A stretch of 13,700 nucleotides of DNA from Bacteroidetes bacterium UBA6183 (GCA_002422865.1 DITN01000067.1:36251-49950), one strand, 5' to 3'; counted from the first letter of the stretch, positions 1 to 7,463 are shown. Numbers and translations: made by a program. Notes: generated from the letters alone by a model not told the origin.

Positions 1-1868
1 TAACCAATAAAGTGGATCGTTGTGTGGGCGGACGTGTTGCTAAACAACAATGTGCCGGTCCGTTGCAATTACCTTTAAACAATGTGGGCGTAATGGCCTT
101 AGATTTTAAAGGTAAAGAAGGTATTGCAACTACTATTGGTCATTCACCTGTTTCTGCTTTGGTTGATCCAGTTGCTGCCTCGCGTACTGCTATTGCCGAG
201 TCATTATCAAACTTAGTTTGGGCTCCACTAAAAGATGGTTTACGTTCGGTTTCGTTATCAGCAAATTGGATGTGGCCATGCAAAAACGAAGGCGAAGACG
301 CTCGTTTGTATGAAGCAGTAAAAGGTTGTTCAGATTTTGCCATCGAATTAGGCATCAATATTCCAACCGGAAAAGATTCTTTATCGATGAAACAAAAATA
401 CCCGAACGATGAAGTGATTGCTCCGGGTACGGTTATTATTTCTGCTGCGGGAAACTGCAACAACATCAACCAAGTAGTTGAGCCAGTTTTAAAACGCAAT
501 GGTGGAAATATTTACTACATCAACTTATCACAAGATACGTTTAAATTAGGTGGTTCATCATTTGCACAAATTTTAAATAAAATAGGTACCGAGGTTCCAA
601 CCATAACCAATGCCGAGTATTTTAAAAACGCATTTAATACCTTACAAAATTTAATTAAAGCCGGAAAAATTAAAGCTGGGCATGATTTGGGAAGTGGTGG
701 CTTAATTACAACCTTGTTAGAAATGTGTTTTGCTGATGTAAACCTTGGTGCAAACTTTGATTTAACAGCATTAAAAGAAAACGATACGGTTAAAGCATTG
801 TTTAACGAAAACATTGCTGTCGTGTTCCAAGCCGATGCAAGTGTGGAAGCTGAGTTTACTGCAAACGGAATTGAAGTGTTTAATATCGGAACTGTGGTTG
901 AAGGAAATACAGTTACCATTAAAAACAATGCTGATGTATTTAGTTTTGATGTTACCGCAACGCGCGATACATGGTACAAAACATCGTTCTTGTTAGATTC
1001 GAAACAAACCAAAAACGGACAAGCACAAGCTCGTTTTGATAACTATAAAAATCAACCATTACAGTTTACTTTACCTGCACATTTTACGGGTAAAAAACCA
1101 AGTGTTGATGCAACTAAACCTCGTCCTAAAGCAGCTATAATTCGCGAAAAAGGAAGTAACTCCGAACGTGAGATGGCTAACGCCATGTACTTAGCAGGTT
1201 TTGATGTAAAGGACGTACACATGACAGATTTAATTTCGGGAAGAGAAACCTTAGAGGATATTCAGTTTATTGGTGCAGTTGGTGGATTCTCAAACTCGGA
1301 TGTATTAGGTTCGGCTAAAGGTTGGGCAGGTGCATTTTTATACAACGAAAAAGCCAACACGGCATTAAAGAATTTCTTTAAGCGTGAAGATACATTGTCG
1401 GTTGGTATTTGCAATGGCTGCCAATTGTTAATGGAATTAGAGTTGATTAATCCTGAGCATGAAATACACGGTAAAATGCACCACAATATTTCGCAAAAAC
1501 ACGAGAGCATTTTTACCTCAGTAAAAGTTCAGAAAAACAACTCGGTAATGCTTTCTACTTTAGAAGGTACAACGTTAGGTGTTTGGGTATCGCATGGTGA
1601 AGGAAGATTTAAGTTGCCGTATGCCGAAGAGCAATACAATATTGTAGCTAAATACGGTTACGATAGTTACCCGGCAAACCCTAATGGCTCTGATTTTAAC
1701 ACGGCCATGATGTGTGATAAAACAGGCAGACATTTAGTAATGATGCCACACATTGAGCGCAGTACTTTTCCATGGAATTGGGCGCATTATCCGGAACGTA
1801 ACGATGAAGTTACACCATGGATTGAAGCATTTGTAAATGCAAGATTGTGGATTGAGAATAAGAAATAA
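1..1868 (+). CDS. purL: Phosphoribosylformylglycinamidine synthase (PurL), C-terminal part, 5' truncated by window edge
   Basis: PurL converts FGAR to FGAM with glutamine and ATP, the fourth step of purine synthesis, in the cytoplasm. The reading frame is already open at base 3 and reads TNKVDRCVGGRVAKQQ, a PurL core motif, so the GTG at 12 is internal and not a start. About 620 residues are visible, roughly half of the large single-chain form (usually about 1200-1300 residues). They cover the second half of the synthetase (GKDSLSMK near 372-395; GHDLGSGGL near 678-704) and the whole glutamine amidotransferase domain. That domain keeps its triad: nucleophile Cys in GICNGCQ (codon 1410-1412), and His and Glu in MMPHIER (codons 1749-1751 and 1755-1757). 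The frame is intact to TAA, and a hairpin terminator follows 19 bp later. Identification is secure; the upstream part and any operon partners lie outside the window. Confidence 0.97.
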   Translation, partial: TNKVDRCVGGRVAKQQCAGPLQLPLNNVGVMALDFKGKEGIATTIGHSPVSALVDPVAASRTAIAESLSNLVWAPLKDGLRSVSLSANWMWPCKNEGEDARLYEAVKGCSDFAIELGINIPTGKDSLSMKQKYPNDEVIAPGTVIISAAGNCNNINQVVEPVLKRNGGNIYYINLSQDTFKLGGSSFAQILNKIGTEVPTITNAEYFKNAFNTLQNLIKAGKIKAGHDLGSGGLITTLLEMCFADVNLGANFDLTALKENDTVKALFNENIAVVFQADASVEAEFTANGIEVFNIGTVVEGNTVTIKNNADVFSFDVTATRDTWYKTSFLLDSKQTKNGQAQARFDNYKNQPLQFTLPAHFTGKKPSVDATKPRPKAAIIREKGSNSEREMANAMYLAGFDVKDVHMTDLISGRETLEDIQFIGAVGGFSNSDVLGSAKGWAGAFLYNEKANTALKNFFKREDTLSVGICNGCQLLMELELINPEHEIHGKMHHNISQKHESIFTSVKVQKNNSVMLSTLEGTTLGVWVSHGEGRFKLPYAEEQYNIVAKYGYDSYPANPNGSDFNTAMMCDKTGRHLVMMPHIERSTFPWNWAHYPERNDEVTPWIEAFVNARLWIENKK

Positions 1869-1887
1869 GTTTTACTTCTCTACATAC

Positions 1888-1920
1888 AAACGGACGCTAT
1901 CAAAAATGGCGTCCGTTTTT
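1888..1920 (+). terminator. Rho-independent terminator after purL
   Basis: A perfect 10-bp inverted repeat, AAACGGACGC (1888-1897) and GCGTCCGTTT (1909-1918), with an 11-nt loop, runs into a T tract (1916-1920, continuing TTTTG). It lies 19 bp after the purL stop. The A-rich left flank gives it weak potential on the other strand too, but no minus-strand gene ends here. Confidence 0.88.
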
Positions 1921-2193
1921 GTTTTGATAGAAATTCAATCTTGGGGTTGCTTACCAAACACCAAAACAGTCACCTTGATTGTTACTTAAAATTATCATAT
2001 GCCGTTTAGAGTCATTCAAAGATGATTCATGAATCAAGCATAAGTGTATTTTATGTTTAATCTTAAATCAATAAAACCTGAATGAATGATTAAGGTGTTG
2101 TGGGTGTCCACGAATGGTGTAAAATAAAATTGATGCTGCCCAAGAGTTAGTTGGTTAAACTTTCAATTCCTGCTTAAAATCACTCAACCATTA
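1921..2193. other. Non-coding gap between purL and arsA
   Basis: About 270 bases between the purL terminator and the arsA promoter. I found no open frame longer than about a dozen codons from ATG on the plus strand and no tRNA-like fold. The one structured item is the 14-bp palindrome at 2023-2036. The gap is long compared with the others here (mostly under 200 bp), so a regulatory role or a decayed gene are both possible, with no positive evidence for either. Confidence 0.5.
2023..2036. repeat. 14-bp perfect palindrome, candidate operator
   Basis: TGATTCATGAATCA is its own reverse complement. Symmetric sites of this size are typical targets of dimeric repressors, including the ArsR/SmtB family. 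It is about 170 bp upstream of the arsA -33 element, too far for classic promoter occlusion, and no regulator gene is nearby. In AT-rich DNA such a palindrome can arise by chance, so the regulatory reading is speculative. Confidence 0.3.
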
Positions 2194-2224
2194 TTGTTTT
2201 ATGGCAGCCCACATCCTACCTTTA
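2194..2224 (+). promoter_or_regulatory. Bacteroidota-type promoter of arsA
   Basis: A TTG (2194-2196) is followed after 20 bases by TACCTTTA (2217-2224), which matches the Bacteroidota sigma-ABfr pattern TTG-N19/20-TAnnTTTG at all but the last base. Transcription would begin near 2230, giving a leader of about 20 nt before the ATG at 2251. The TTG at 2194 is also in frame with arsA but is better read as the -33 element than as a start codon. Confidence 0.55.
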
Positions 2225-2250
2225 CTAAACAATATTGTTCACTCAAAACC

Positions 2251-4026
2251 ATGAAAAATCAAACCACACCGTTTTTATTTTTTACAGGAAAAGGTGGTGT
2301 AGGCAAAACATCATTAGCCTGCGCAACAGCCATAAACCTTGCAGACGAAGGTAAAACTGTTTTATTGGTAAGCACCGACCCGGCATCTAACTTACAAGAT
2401 GTTTTAGAAAGCGATGTGTATGAAGAAATACAACCCATAAAAGGAATTAACAATTTATACGCTATTAATATCGACCCCACAGCTTCTGCAGAAGCCTACC
2501 GCAACCGTGTAATTACACCTTTTAAAGGAGTATTACCTGAAGAAGAATTATTAAAAATACGAGAAGGACTATCTGGTGCATGTACCACAGAAATTGCCTC
2601 GTTTGATGAGTTTGCCCGTTTTATTGCAGGCGAACACGATGGGATAACATTTGATGTGATTATTTTTGATACTGCACCAACCGGACATACATTAAGGTTG
2701 TTGGAGTTACCTGCAGCATGGTCGAGCTTTACTGAAGAGAACCCGGATGGTGCTTCTTGCCTCGGTCCAACTTCTGCATTAAAAAGCAGTAAAGAGAGGT
2801 ATAATAAAGTGGTAAATAGGTTGCGTGATGCCAATCAAACAACCATATACATCGTTTCGCGTGCCGAAAAATCTTCGCTAAAAGAAGCATCACGAACAAG
2901 TGATGAATTGATTGATTTAGGCATGCTTAATCAAAAATTGTATGTTAATGGTGTTTTTAAAGCATTAGATAAACAAGATACTATTGCTGTAAAAATGGAA
3001 CAGCAAGCTGCTGAACAACTAAATAACATACCAGAAAATTTACGCAAACTTCCATTAACCACGTTCCCGCTTTTACCGTATAATGTGTTGGGTTTACAAA
3101 AACTTCGATCATTATTTAACAATGATTTACAACAATCAATTGCAGCACAGCAGTCATCAAACCAAGCAGCACATGTGGTTAACTTAGCCGGACTAGATGT
3201 TTTTGTAAACGAATTAACCGCACAACAAAACCATGGTTTAATATTAACTATGGGTAAAGGAGGAGTGGGAAAAACCCTCGCAGCATCAGCCATCGCTGTT
3301 ATGTTGGCACAAAAAGGATTTGATGTGCATTTAACCACAACCGATCCTGCTGCACACATTCAATTTTTTATCAAACAATTAGGGGCGTTACCCGATAATT
3401 TATTTATTGATAGAATTGACCCTAAAGTAGAAACACAACGTTATACCGATAAAATTGTTGGACAGAAAGGCAAAAACATGGACGAAGCCGGAAAAAAATT
3501 ATTATTAGAAGATTTAAAATCGCCTTGTACGGAAGAGGTTGCCGTGTTCCATGCTTTTTCAAAAGCCATAAATGAAGCCAAAAGAAAATTTGTGGTAATT
3601 GATACTGCACCAACGGGACATACCTTATTACTATTAGACACTGCAGGTAGTTACCACAAAGATATTTTACGTAACACCAACATAGATGCCAGCCATTTTA
3701 AAACACCTTATATGGTGTTGCAGGACCAAAGTATATCAAAAATATTATTGATTTCGTTGCCGGAAACCACACCTATGCGCGAGGCTGCCGACTTGCAGGA
3801 TGACTTGAAACGTGCCGGAATAAAGCCATACGCTTGGGTTGTAAACCAAAGCCTTTCTATGCTGAATAATTTAACCGATCCACTTTTAAGAAAACGTGCA
3901 TCTGCAGAAGGAAACGTGATTAATACCATTCAACAATCACTAGCCGATAAAACTTTTGGCATACCATTTATTGCTGAAGAAAACTTGTTACCTGCTTTAA
4001 TTAAAAAATATAGTCAAACGGTTTAG
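2251..4026 (+). CDS. arsA: Arsenite-type efflux pump ATPase ArsA (two-domain)
   Basis: ArsA is the cytoplasmic ATPase that couples to an ArsB-type membrane channel to expel arsenite or antimonite. The protein is 591 residues from ATG 2251, close to the roughly 583 of the classical enzyme. It has two tandem halves, each with a deviant Walker A GKGGVGKT (residues 13-20 and 335-342) and the DTAPTGHT signature (140-147 and 451-458), joined by a linker near 290-325. All three metal-binding cysteines of E. coli ArsA have counterparts in matching motifs: C111 in SGACTTE, C170 in GASCLGP and C426 in KSPCTEE. This argues against a Get3/TRC40-type role; no CxxC is seen. The in-frame TTG at 2194 was rejected because it adds 19 non-conserved residues and coincides with the -33 promoter element. 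Unusually, no arsR, arsD, arsB, acr3 or arsC is within reach, so the partner must lie elsewhere or the protein works alone. Confidence 0.93.
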   Translation: MKNQTTPFLFFTGKGGVGKTSLACATAINLADEGKTVLLVSTDPASNLQDVLESDVYEEIQPIKGINNLYAINIDPTASAEAYRNRVITPFKGVLPEEELLKIREGLSGACTTEIASFDEFARFIAGEHDGITFDVIIFDTAPTGHTLRLLELPAAWSSFTEENPDGASCLGPTSALKSSKERYNKVVNRLRDANQTTIYIVSRAEKSSLKEASRTSDELIDLGMLNQKLYVNGVFKALDKQDTIAVKMEQQAAEQLNNIPENLRKLPLTTFPLLPYNVLGLQKLRSLFNNDLQQSIAAQQSSNQAAHVVNLAGLDVFVNELTAQQNHGLILTMGKGGVGKTLAASAIAVMLAQKGFDVHLTTTDPAAHIQFFIKQLGALPDNLFIDRIDPKVETQRYTDKIVGQKGKNMDEAGKKLLLEDLKSPCTEEVAVFHAFSKAINEAKRKFVVIDTAPTGHTLLLLDTAGSYHKDILRNTNIDASHFKTPYMVLQDQSISKILLISLPETTPMREAADLQDDLKRAGIKPYAWVVNQSLSMLNNLTDPLLRKRASAEGNVINTIQQSLADKTFGIPFIAEENLLPALIKKYSQTV

Positions 4027-4198
4027 CCTATTTTTTTTATCGGGATAACCAAGAATAAATTGGTTCGATTCATGATTTTTTAATTCGTAGATTAACTCAC
4101 TGTGGCCATGAGAAAAACATTTCTTTCGCCCTTGTGGCTGCAACCAAACCCTTACAAACATCATAGTTTACTAAAACCCTTATGCTTTCCTTTGTATC
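4027..4198. other. Non-coding stretch after arsA
   Basis: A weak hairpin, AACCAA (4047-4052) and TTGGTT (4060-4065), is followed by a T run about 11 bases later and could be a poor terminator for arsA. A 54-codon frame from ATG 4108 to 4272 is open but has no recognisable features and overlaps the better candidate at 4199-4306. Together with that small ORF, this fills the 351-bp gap between arsA and the ureohydrolase. Confidence 0.35.
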
Positions 4199-4306
4199 AT
4201 GTTAATGCACAATATCATGTTTGCCATCGTGCTGCTGCACTTATTAGGCGGTTTAGCTTGGGTTATTTATAAAATTGAGTTTAAACAACATAAAAAGGAC
4301 GATTAA
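4199..4306 (+). CDS. Possible 35-residue single-pass membrane microprotein
   Basis: An ATG-started 35-codon frame ending in TAA encodes a short N-terminus, one strongly hydrophobic segment (residues 6-24, IMFAIVLLHLLGGLAWVIY) and a polar tail KIEFKQHKKDD. That is a plausible small inner-membrane protein whose basic tail stays in the cytoplasm. In-frame ATGs at 4205 and 4217 are alternative starts. It sits 172 bp after arsA and 71 bp before the ureohydrolase gene, on the same strand. I do not recognise the family. The hydrophobic profile with a charged end is the only positive evidence; a frame of this length can occur by chance, so it needs conservation data. Confidence 0.38.
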   Translation: MLMHNIMFAIVLLHLLGGLAWVIYKIEFKQHKKDD

Positions 4307-4339
4307 TTATTCTCAAAAGCATTTATCAAAAACTTAATA

Positions 4340-4368
4340 TTGAAGAATGGTTTAAAGCCATATTTTCG
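4340..4368 (+). promoter_or_regulatory. Possible Bacteroidota-type promoter of the ureohydrolase gene
   Basis: TTG (4340-4342), an 18-base spacer and TATTTTCG (4361-4368; one mismatch to TAnnTTTG). The start codon at 4378 lies only 9 bases past the box, so a transcript from here would be almost leaderless. That lowers confidence. Confidence 0.3.
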
Positions 4369-4377
4369 CCATTAGTT

Positions 4378-5436
4378 ATGAGTAAAGAAAACAAAATAGC
4401 ACAATTTAACCCAAACGATATTGGGAGTGCCGATAACAACATTTTTGGTTTACCATTTGAACCGGTCGATGCATCATTGGTAATTATTCCTGTGCCATGG
4501 GAGGTTACTGTATCATACAGTGCAGGTACGGCTGATGGTCCTGCTGCGGTTTATGATGCATCATACCAAGTAGATTTATACGACCCATTTGTGGAAGACG
4601 CATGGAAACTGGGTATTGCCATGCAACCGGTAAGTAAAAAAATAAAATCAACCAGCAACAAGTTGCGTAAAAAAGCAGAGAAGTATATTGACATGTATGC
4701 TGAAGGTAAAACTGCCGATAAAAACGCAACCATGAAATCCATTAAAAAAGAAGTGGATGAGGCTTGTAAAGACCTGAACAAATGGGTGAAAAAAGAAGCT
4801 TTAAAACAAATGGACAAGGGTAAGGTTGTAGCACTTTTAGGTGGCGACCACAGCACACCACTTGGGTTGATGCAGGCTTTGGCAGAGAAACACGAGAGCT
4901 TTGGTATTTTACAAATTGATGCCCATGCCGATTTGCGTGATGCTTATGAAGGTTTTGAGTTTTCACATGCTTCCATCATGTTTAATGCCTTAAAAATTGA
5001 ACAAGTAAGTAAGTTGGTGCAAGTGGGCATCAGAGATTATTGCCAAGACGAAAAAGACATTATTGACTCTTCAAAAAGAGTGGAAACATTTTTTGACAGC
5101 GATATCAAAACACAACAATACGAAGGCAAATCTTGGAGCAAAACATGTGACGATATTATAGGTTCTTTACCTAAAAAAGTTTACTTAAGTATTGATATTG
5201 ATGGCCTAGATCCAAAACTTTGCCCGAATACCGGAACACCTGTACCGGGTGGTTTTGAATTTGAACAAGTGGTTTACTTAATTAAAAAGTTAGTAGAAGC
5301 AAAAAAACAAATCATTGCTTTTGATATTAACGAAATTGCTCCGGGTAAAGACGAATGGGATGCCAATGTAGGCGCTCGTTTGTTATACAAAGTAAGCAAC
5401 ATGTGTTTGGTATCTAATGGAGTAAAGGCTTCATAA
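4378..5436 (+). CDS. Agmatinase-like ureohydrolase (arginase family) with lysine-rich insertion
   Basis: This binuclear-manganese hydrolase should release urea from a guanidino compound, most likely agmatine to putrescine (a speB role). At 352 residues it is longer than the usual roughly 300. All six metal ligands are visible: H158 in GGDHST; D181, H183 and D185 in DAHADLRD; D273 and D275 in SIDIDGLDP. The segment after the second motif, YEGFEFSHAS (190-199), resembles agmatinases rather than arginases. Residues about 85-147, between the N-terminal strands and GGDH, are a highly charged, lysine-rich, helix-prone stretch not typical of the family; its role is unknown. ATG 4378 directly precedes the expected N-terminus. 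A terminator 20 bp after the stop suggests transcription alone or with the small ORF upstream. No arginine decarboxylase is adjacent, so the substrate is inferred from motifs only; guanidinobutyrase or formimidoylglutamase activity is not excluded. Confidence 0.85.
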   Translation: MSKENKIAQFNPNDIGSADNNIFGLPFEPVDASLVIIPVPWEVTVSYSAGTADGPAAVYDASYQVDLYDPFVEDAWKLGIAMQPVSKKIKSTSNKLRKKAEKYIDMYAEGKTADKNATMKSIKKEVDEACKDLNKWVKKEALKQMDKGKVVALLGGDHSTPLGLMQALAEKHESFGILQIDAHADLRDAYEGFEFSHASIMFNALKIEQVSKLVQVGIRDYCQDEKDIIDSSKRVETFFDSDIKTQQYEGKSWSKTCDDIIGSLPKKVYLSIDIDGLDPKLCPNTGTPVPGGFEFEQVVYLIKKLVEAKKQIIAFDINEIAPGKDEWDANVGARLLYKVSNMCLVSNGVKAS

Positions 5437-5456
5437 TACAAAAAAACATCTAAGAG

Positions 5457-5495
5457 AAACGGTTGATGCACTAATTTGTATCAGCCGTTTTTTTT
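5457..5495 (+). terminator. Rho-independent terminator after the ureohydrolase gene
   Basis: AAACGGTTGAT (5457-5467) pairs with ATCAGCCGTTT (5480-5490) through 11 pairs, one of them G-U, with a 12-nt loop. An unbroken T run (5488-5495) follows. It begins 20 bp after the stop codon. Confidence 0.85.
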
Positions 5496-5582
5496 AGTAG
5501 TGATTGTTTTCATTTACTTTTAAATCATCGATATTTTTATTTATTTCGGCAATTACAAATACGAAAAATTCGTTCAGTTGAT

Positions 5583-6449
5583 ATGATGAGGTTATTTGTT
5601 TTATTGATTTTTATTTTACCTATTACAGTAAACGCCCAAATTGAAATTACCGAGGACGACAAATCTTTGTTAGACAGTTTGTACATTAGCGAAACTGAGG
5701 ATATAAAAGGTGCTGACAAGGTATTGCACGCAGAACCTATTTTTATTGATTTAATACGCGACTTAGGCGCACGCAAAGGTGAGCGTGAATGGAATGTGGG
5801 TCTCGGCATGACGGACAAAAACAAATTTGATGAATACACTACATTAGTAGAATATGAGTGGGCTCCAATTAATCGTTTGGGGTTAGAAGTTGAACTGCCT
5901 TTTAGTTGGTACTATCCATCAAGTTCTGAGTATAGAAATACCACCATACCTGCAAGTAAATTAAATGGCATTAAAACAGCCATTCAATACTCTTTTTATG
6001 TTTCGGAAAAACGCAGTTTGTCAATGGCCATTGGTTACATTAACGAAGTTACTTTAACATCATTTAACCAATACAATAAAGAGCGCATTGTAAATGGCAA
6101 CAAATACAATCCTTTTTTTGTGGCCGCTAAACGCTGGACAGATAATTTACATACCTTGTTATATACAGGTCCGGTTATAGAAAAACACATCAATGCACCT
6201 GCACAAGTTACCTATCAGATTAACAGCAACTTTCACTATATGATTAGTGGCACTAGAAACTTTATCGGCATTGAGTTTAATAAGGCAGTAAACAAAAGCG
6301 ATTTCGACATGACCATCAGACCACAAATGCGACTGGCTATAAGCAATAATTTAATGGTTGGTATTGTAACCGGAGTACCCATTAAAAGAGAATTTGAGCG
6401 CTTTAGTACATTTATAAGATTAATCTATGAGCCTAAACATAAGGCCTAA
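5583..6449 (+). CDS. Exported protein, probable outer-membrane beta-barrel, HAEP...LGARKGE family
   Basis: A 288-residue protein with a clear signal peptide: MMRLFVLLIFILPITVNA, cleaved before Q19. The mature part starts with an acidic stretch, then a distinctive segment HAEPIFIDLIRDLGARKGE (residues 49-67), then EWNVGLGMTD and EYEWAPINRLGLEVELPFS (from about 90). After this it alternates polar and aromatic residues in the manner of outer-membrane strands, ending in FIRLIYEP near the C-terminus. I believe this type of protein recurs in Bacteroidota as an unnamed family, but I know no function and cannot search. It probably sits in the outer membrane. The start has two consecutive ATGs (5583 and 5586); either gives a good signal peptide. 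It follows the ureohydrolase terminator by about 90 bp, so it is probably its own unit, and no strong terminator follows it. Confidence 0.8.
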   Translation: MMRLFVLLIFILPITVNAQIEITEDDKSLLDSLYISETEDIKGADKVLHAEPIFIDLIRDLGARKGEREWNVGLGMTDKNKFDEYTTLVEYEWAPINRLGLEVELPFSWYYPSSSEYRNTTIPASKLNGIKTAIQYSFYVSEKRSLSMAIGYINEVTLTSFNQYNKERIVNGNKYNPFFVAAKRWTDNLHTLLYTGPVIEKHINAPAQVTYQINSNFHYMISGTRNFIGIEFNKAVNKSDFDMTIRPQMRLAISNNLMVGIVTGVPIKREFERFSTFIRLIYEPKHKA

Positions 6450-6617
6450 CATACATCACTGGTCATTAGGTATAAGAACTTGTAATTTATATCGTTGTCA
6501 TTTTCTCCTTGGTTAATCATAACAAGCCTTACTGTACATAATGGTTTATTCATCGTTTCTATAATCGGATGACAAAAAATGAACCATGTCATCCAAACAA
6601 TTTCCTCTTTTATTTCT

Positions 6618-6625
6618 TACATTTA
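6618..6625 (+). promoter_or_regulatory. -7 box upstream of the DUF3298 lipoprotein gene
   Basis: TACATTTA matches TAnnTTTG except for the last base. It ends 23 bases before ATG 6649, much as in arsA (26 bases). No TTG is found 19-20 bases upstream. It lies inside the longer frame that opens at ATG 6586, which favours 6649 as the true start. Confidence 0.4.
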
Positions 6626-6648
6626 CATCCACAAATTCATCAAGAAAC

Positions 6649-7434
6649 ATGAATAGATTTTTACTTGGCCTACTTAGCTTAACTTTTGCCGTTGGCTTTT
6701 TTCATTCGTCATGTCAAAAAACATCAACCCAATACACAGATACTTTGGTGTATGATATGCAATCATTGCAACGTGTTTATCAAAACTGTAATGTCGATTC
6801 GCCCGATTGTGCGCACATATCCTATACCTATCCTTTATTTACATCGCCCCAACCTTTATCCGATAGTTTAAACGCGTTGGTGTTAACCATATTTGGGGTG
6901 AACAAAAATACTAACCTAGAGCAATCGCAACATACTTTTATGGCCGAGTATGAAAGGTTTAAAAAAGAGTTTAAAGACAGTGAACAAAGTTGGTATAGCC
7001 AAACCAATGTAAGTATACCTTTTCAAACCAATAACGTAGTTTGTTTAAGTGTTGAAATGGACGATTATACAGGAGGAGCACATGGCATGTATTCTACTAT
7101 TTACAGTAATTATTACAAACCCAAAAACGAAATTTTAACCTTACAAAAGTTGTTTACCGATAGCAACCTAACCAAGCTTTTAGGTTTAGCCGAAACAGAT
7201 TTTAGAACAGCAAGTGAGTTACCCATGAACACGGATTTGGATGAAGCAGGGTATTGGTTTAAAGACAATAAATTTCACTTGAACGATAATTTTATCATAA
7301 CCAATGATGGTATTACCTGGCTTTTTAACCCATACGAGGTAGCATCTTATGCGCAAGGAACCATAGAATTATCCGTAAGTAAGGATGAACTCTTACCTTT
7401 GTTGAATCCTACTTACACAAACCTTTGGGAATAA
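6649..7434 (+). CDS. DUF4163/DUF3298 (RsiV/PdaC-like) lipoprotein
   Basis: 261 residues from ATG 6649. The N-terminus is a signal sequence (NRFLLGLLSLTFAVGFF) ending in HSSC, so it is probably lipidated at C22 and anchored in a membrane facing the periplasm; the H at -3 makes the lipobox atypical. The region from about residue 50 to 150 includes the DYTGGAHG motif (139-146) that marks DUF4163 proteins. Residues about 155-255, with FIITNDGITWLFNPYEVASYAQG, are typical of DUF3298. These domains occur in the lysozyme-sensing anti-sigma factor RsiV and in the peptidoglycan deacetylase PdaC, but the PdaC catalytic domain and the RsiV transmembrane anti-sigma part are absent, so a cell-wall-binding role is only inferred. 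Two further cysteines, C47 and C54, could form a disulfide. An in-frame ATG at 6586 would add 21 polar residues before the signal sequence and was not chosen. Confidence 0.82.
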   Translation: MNRFLLGLLSLTFAVGFFHSSCQKTSTQYTDTLVYDMQSLQRVYQNCNVDSPDCAHISYTYPLFTSPQPLSDSLNALVLTIFGVNKNTNLEQSQHTFMAEYERFKKEFKDSEQSWYSQTNVSIPFQTNNVVCLSVEMDDYTGGAHGMYSTIYSNYYKPKNEILTLQKLFTDSNLTKLLGLAETDFRTASELPMNTDLDEAGYWFKDNKFHLNDNFIITNDGITWLFNPYEVASYAQGTIELSVSKDELLPLLNPTYTNLWE

Positions 7435-7463
7435 AATGACAATTCTTTTATTTTAATTAAGTG

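Noticed and set aside
12..14. GTG as the start of purL
   Set aside because: The frame is open upstream and already encodes conserved PurL sequence, so the gene is simply cut by the window edge.
515..1012. 165-codon open frame on the minus strand inside purL
   Set aside because: It is antisense to a strongly conserved coding region, has a low-complexity translation, and is explained by the codon use of purL.
2194..2250. In-frame TTG start giving a 19-residue N-terminal extension of ArsA
   Set aside because: The TTG fits better as the -33 promoter element, the extension is not ArsA-like, and ATG 2251 gives the expected N-terminus.
2931..3359. 142-codon open frame on the minus strand inside arsA
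   Set aside because: It is a shadow of arsA; its cysteine- and serine-rich translation has no family resemblance.
4067..4075. GATTCATGA shared by the regions flanking arsA (2024-2032 and 4067-4075)
   Set aside because: A 9-base match in AT-rich DNA is expected by chance, and the second copy is not palindromic beyond this core.
4108..4272. 54-codon frame overlapping the 35-residue membrane ORF
   Set aside because: The translation has no recognisable domain, signal or coherent hydrophobic segment, and it overlaps the better small-protein candidate.
6586..6648. Upstream ATG for the DUF3298 lipoprotein
   Set aside because: It would put 21 polar residues ahead of a complete signal sequence, and a -7 box lies inside this segment.
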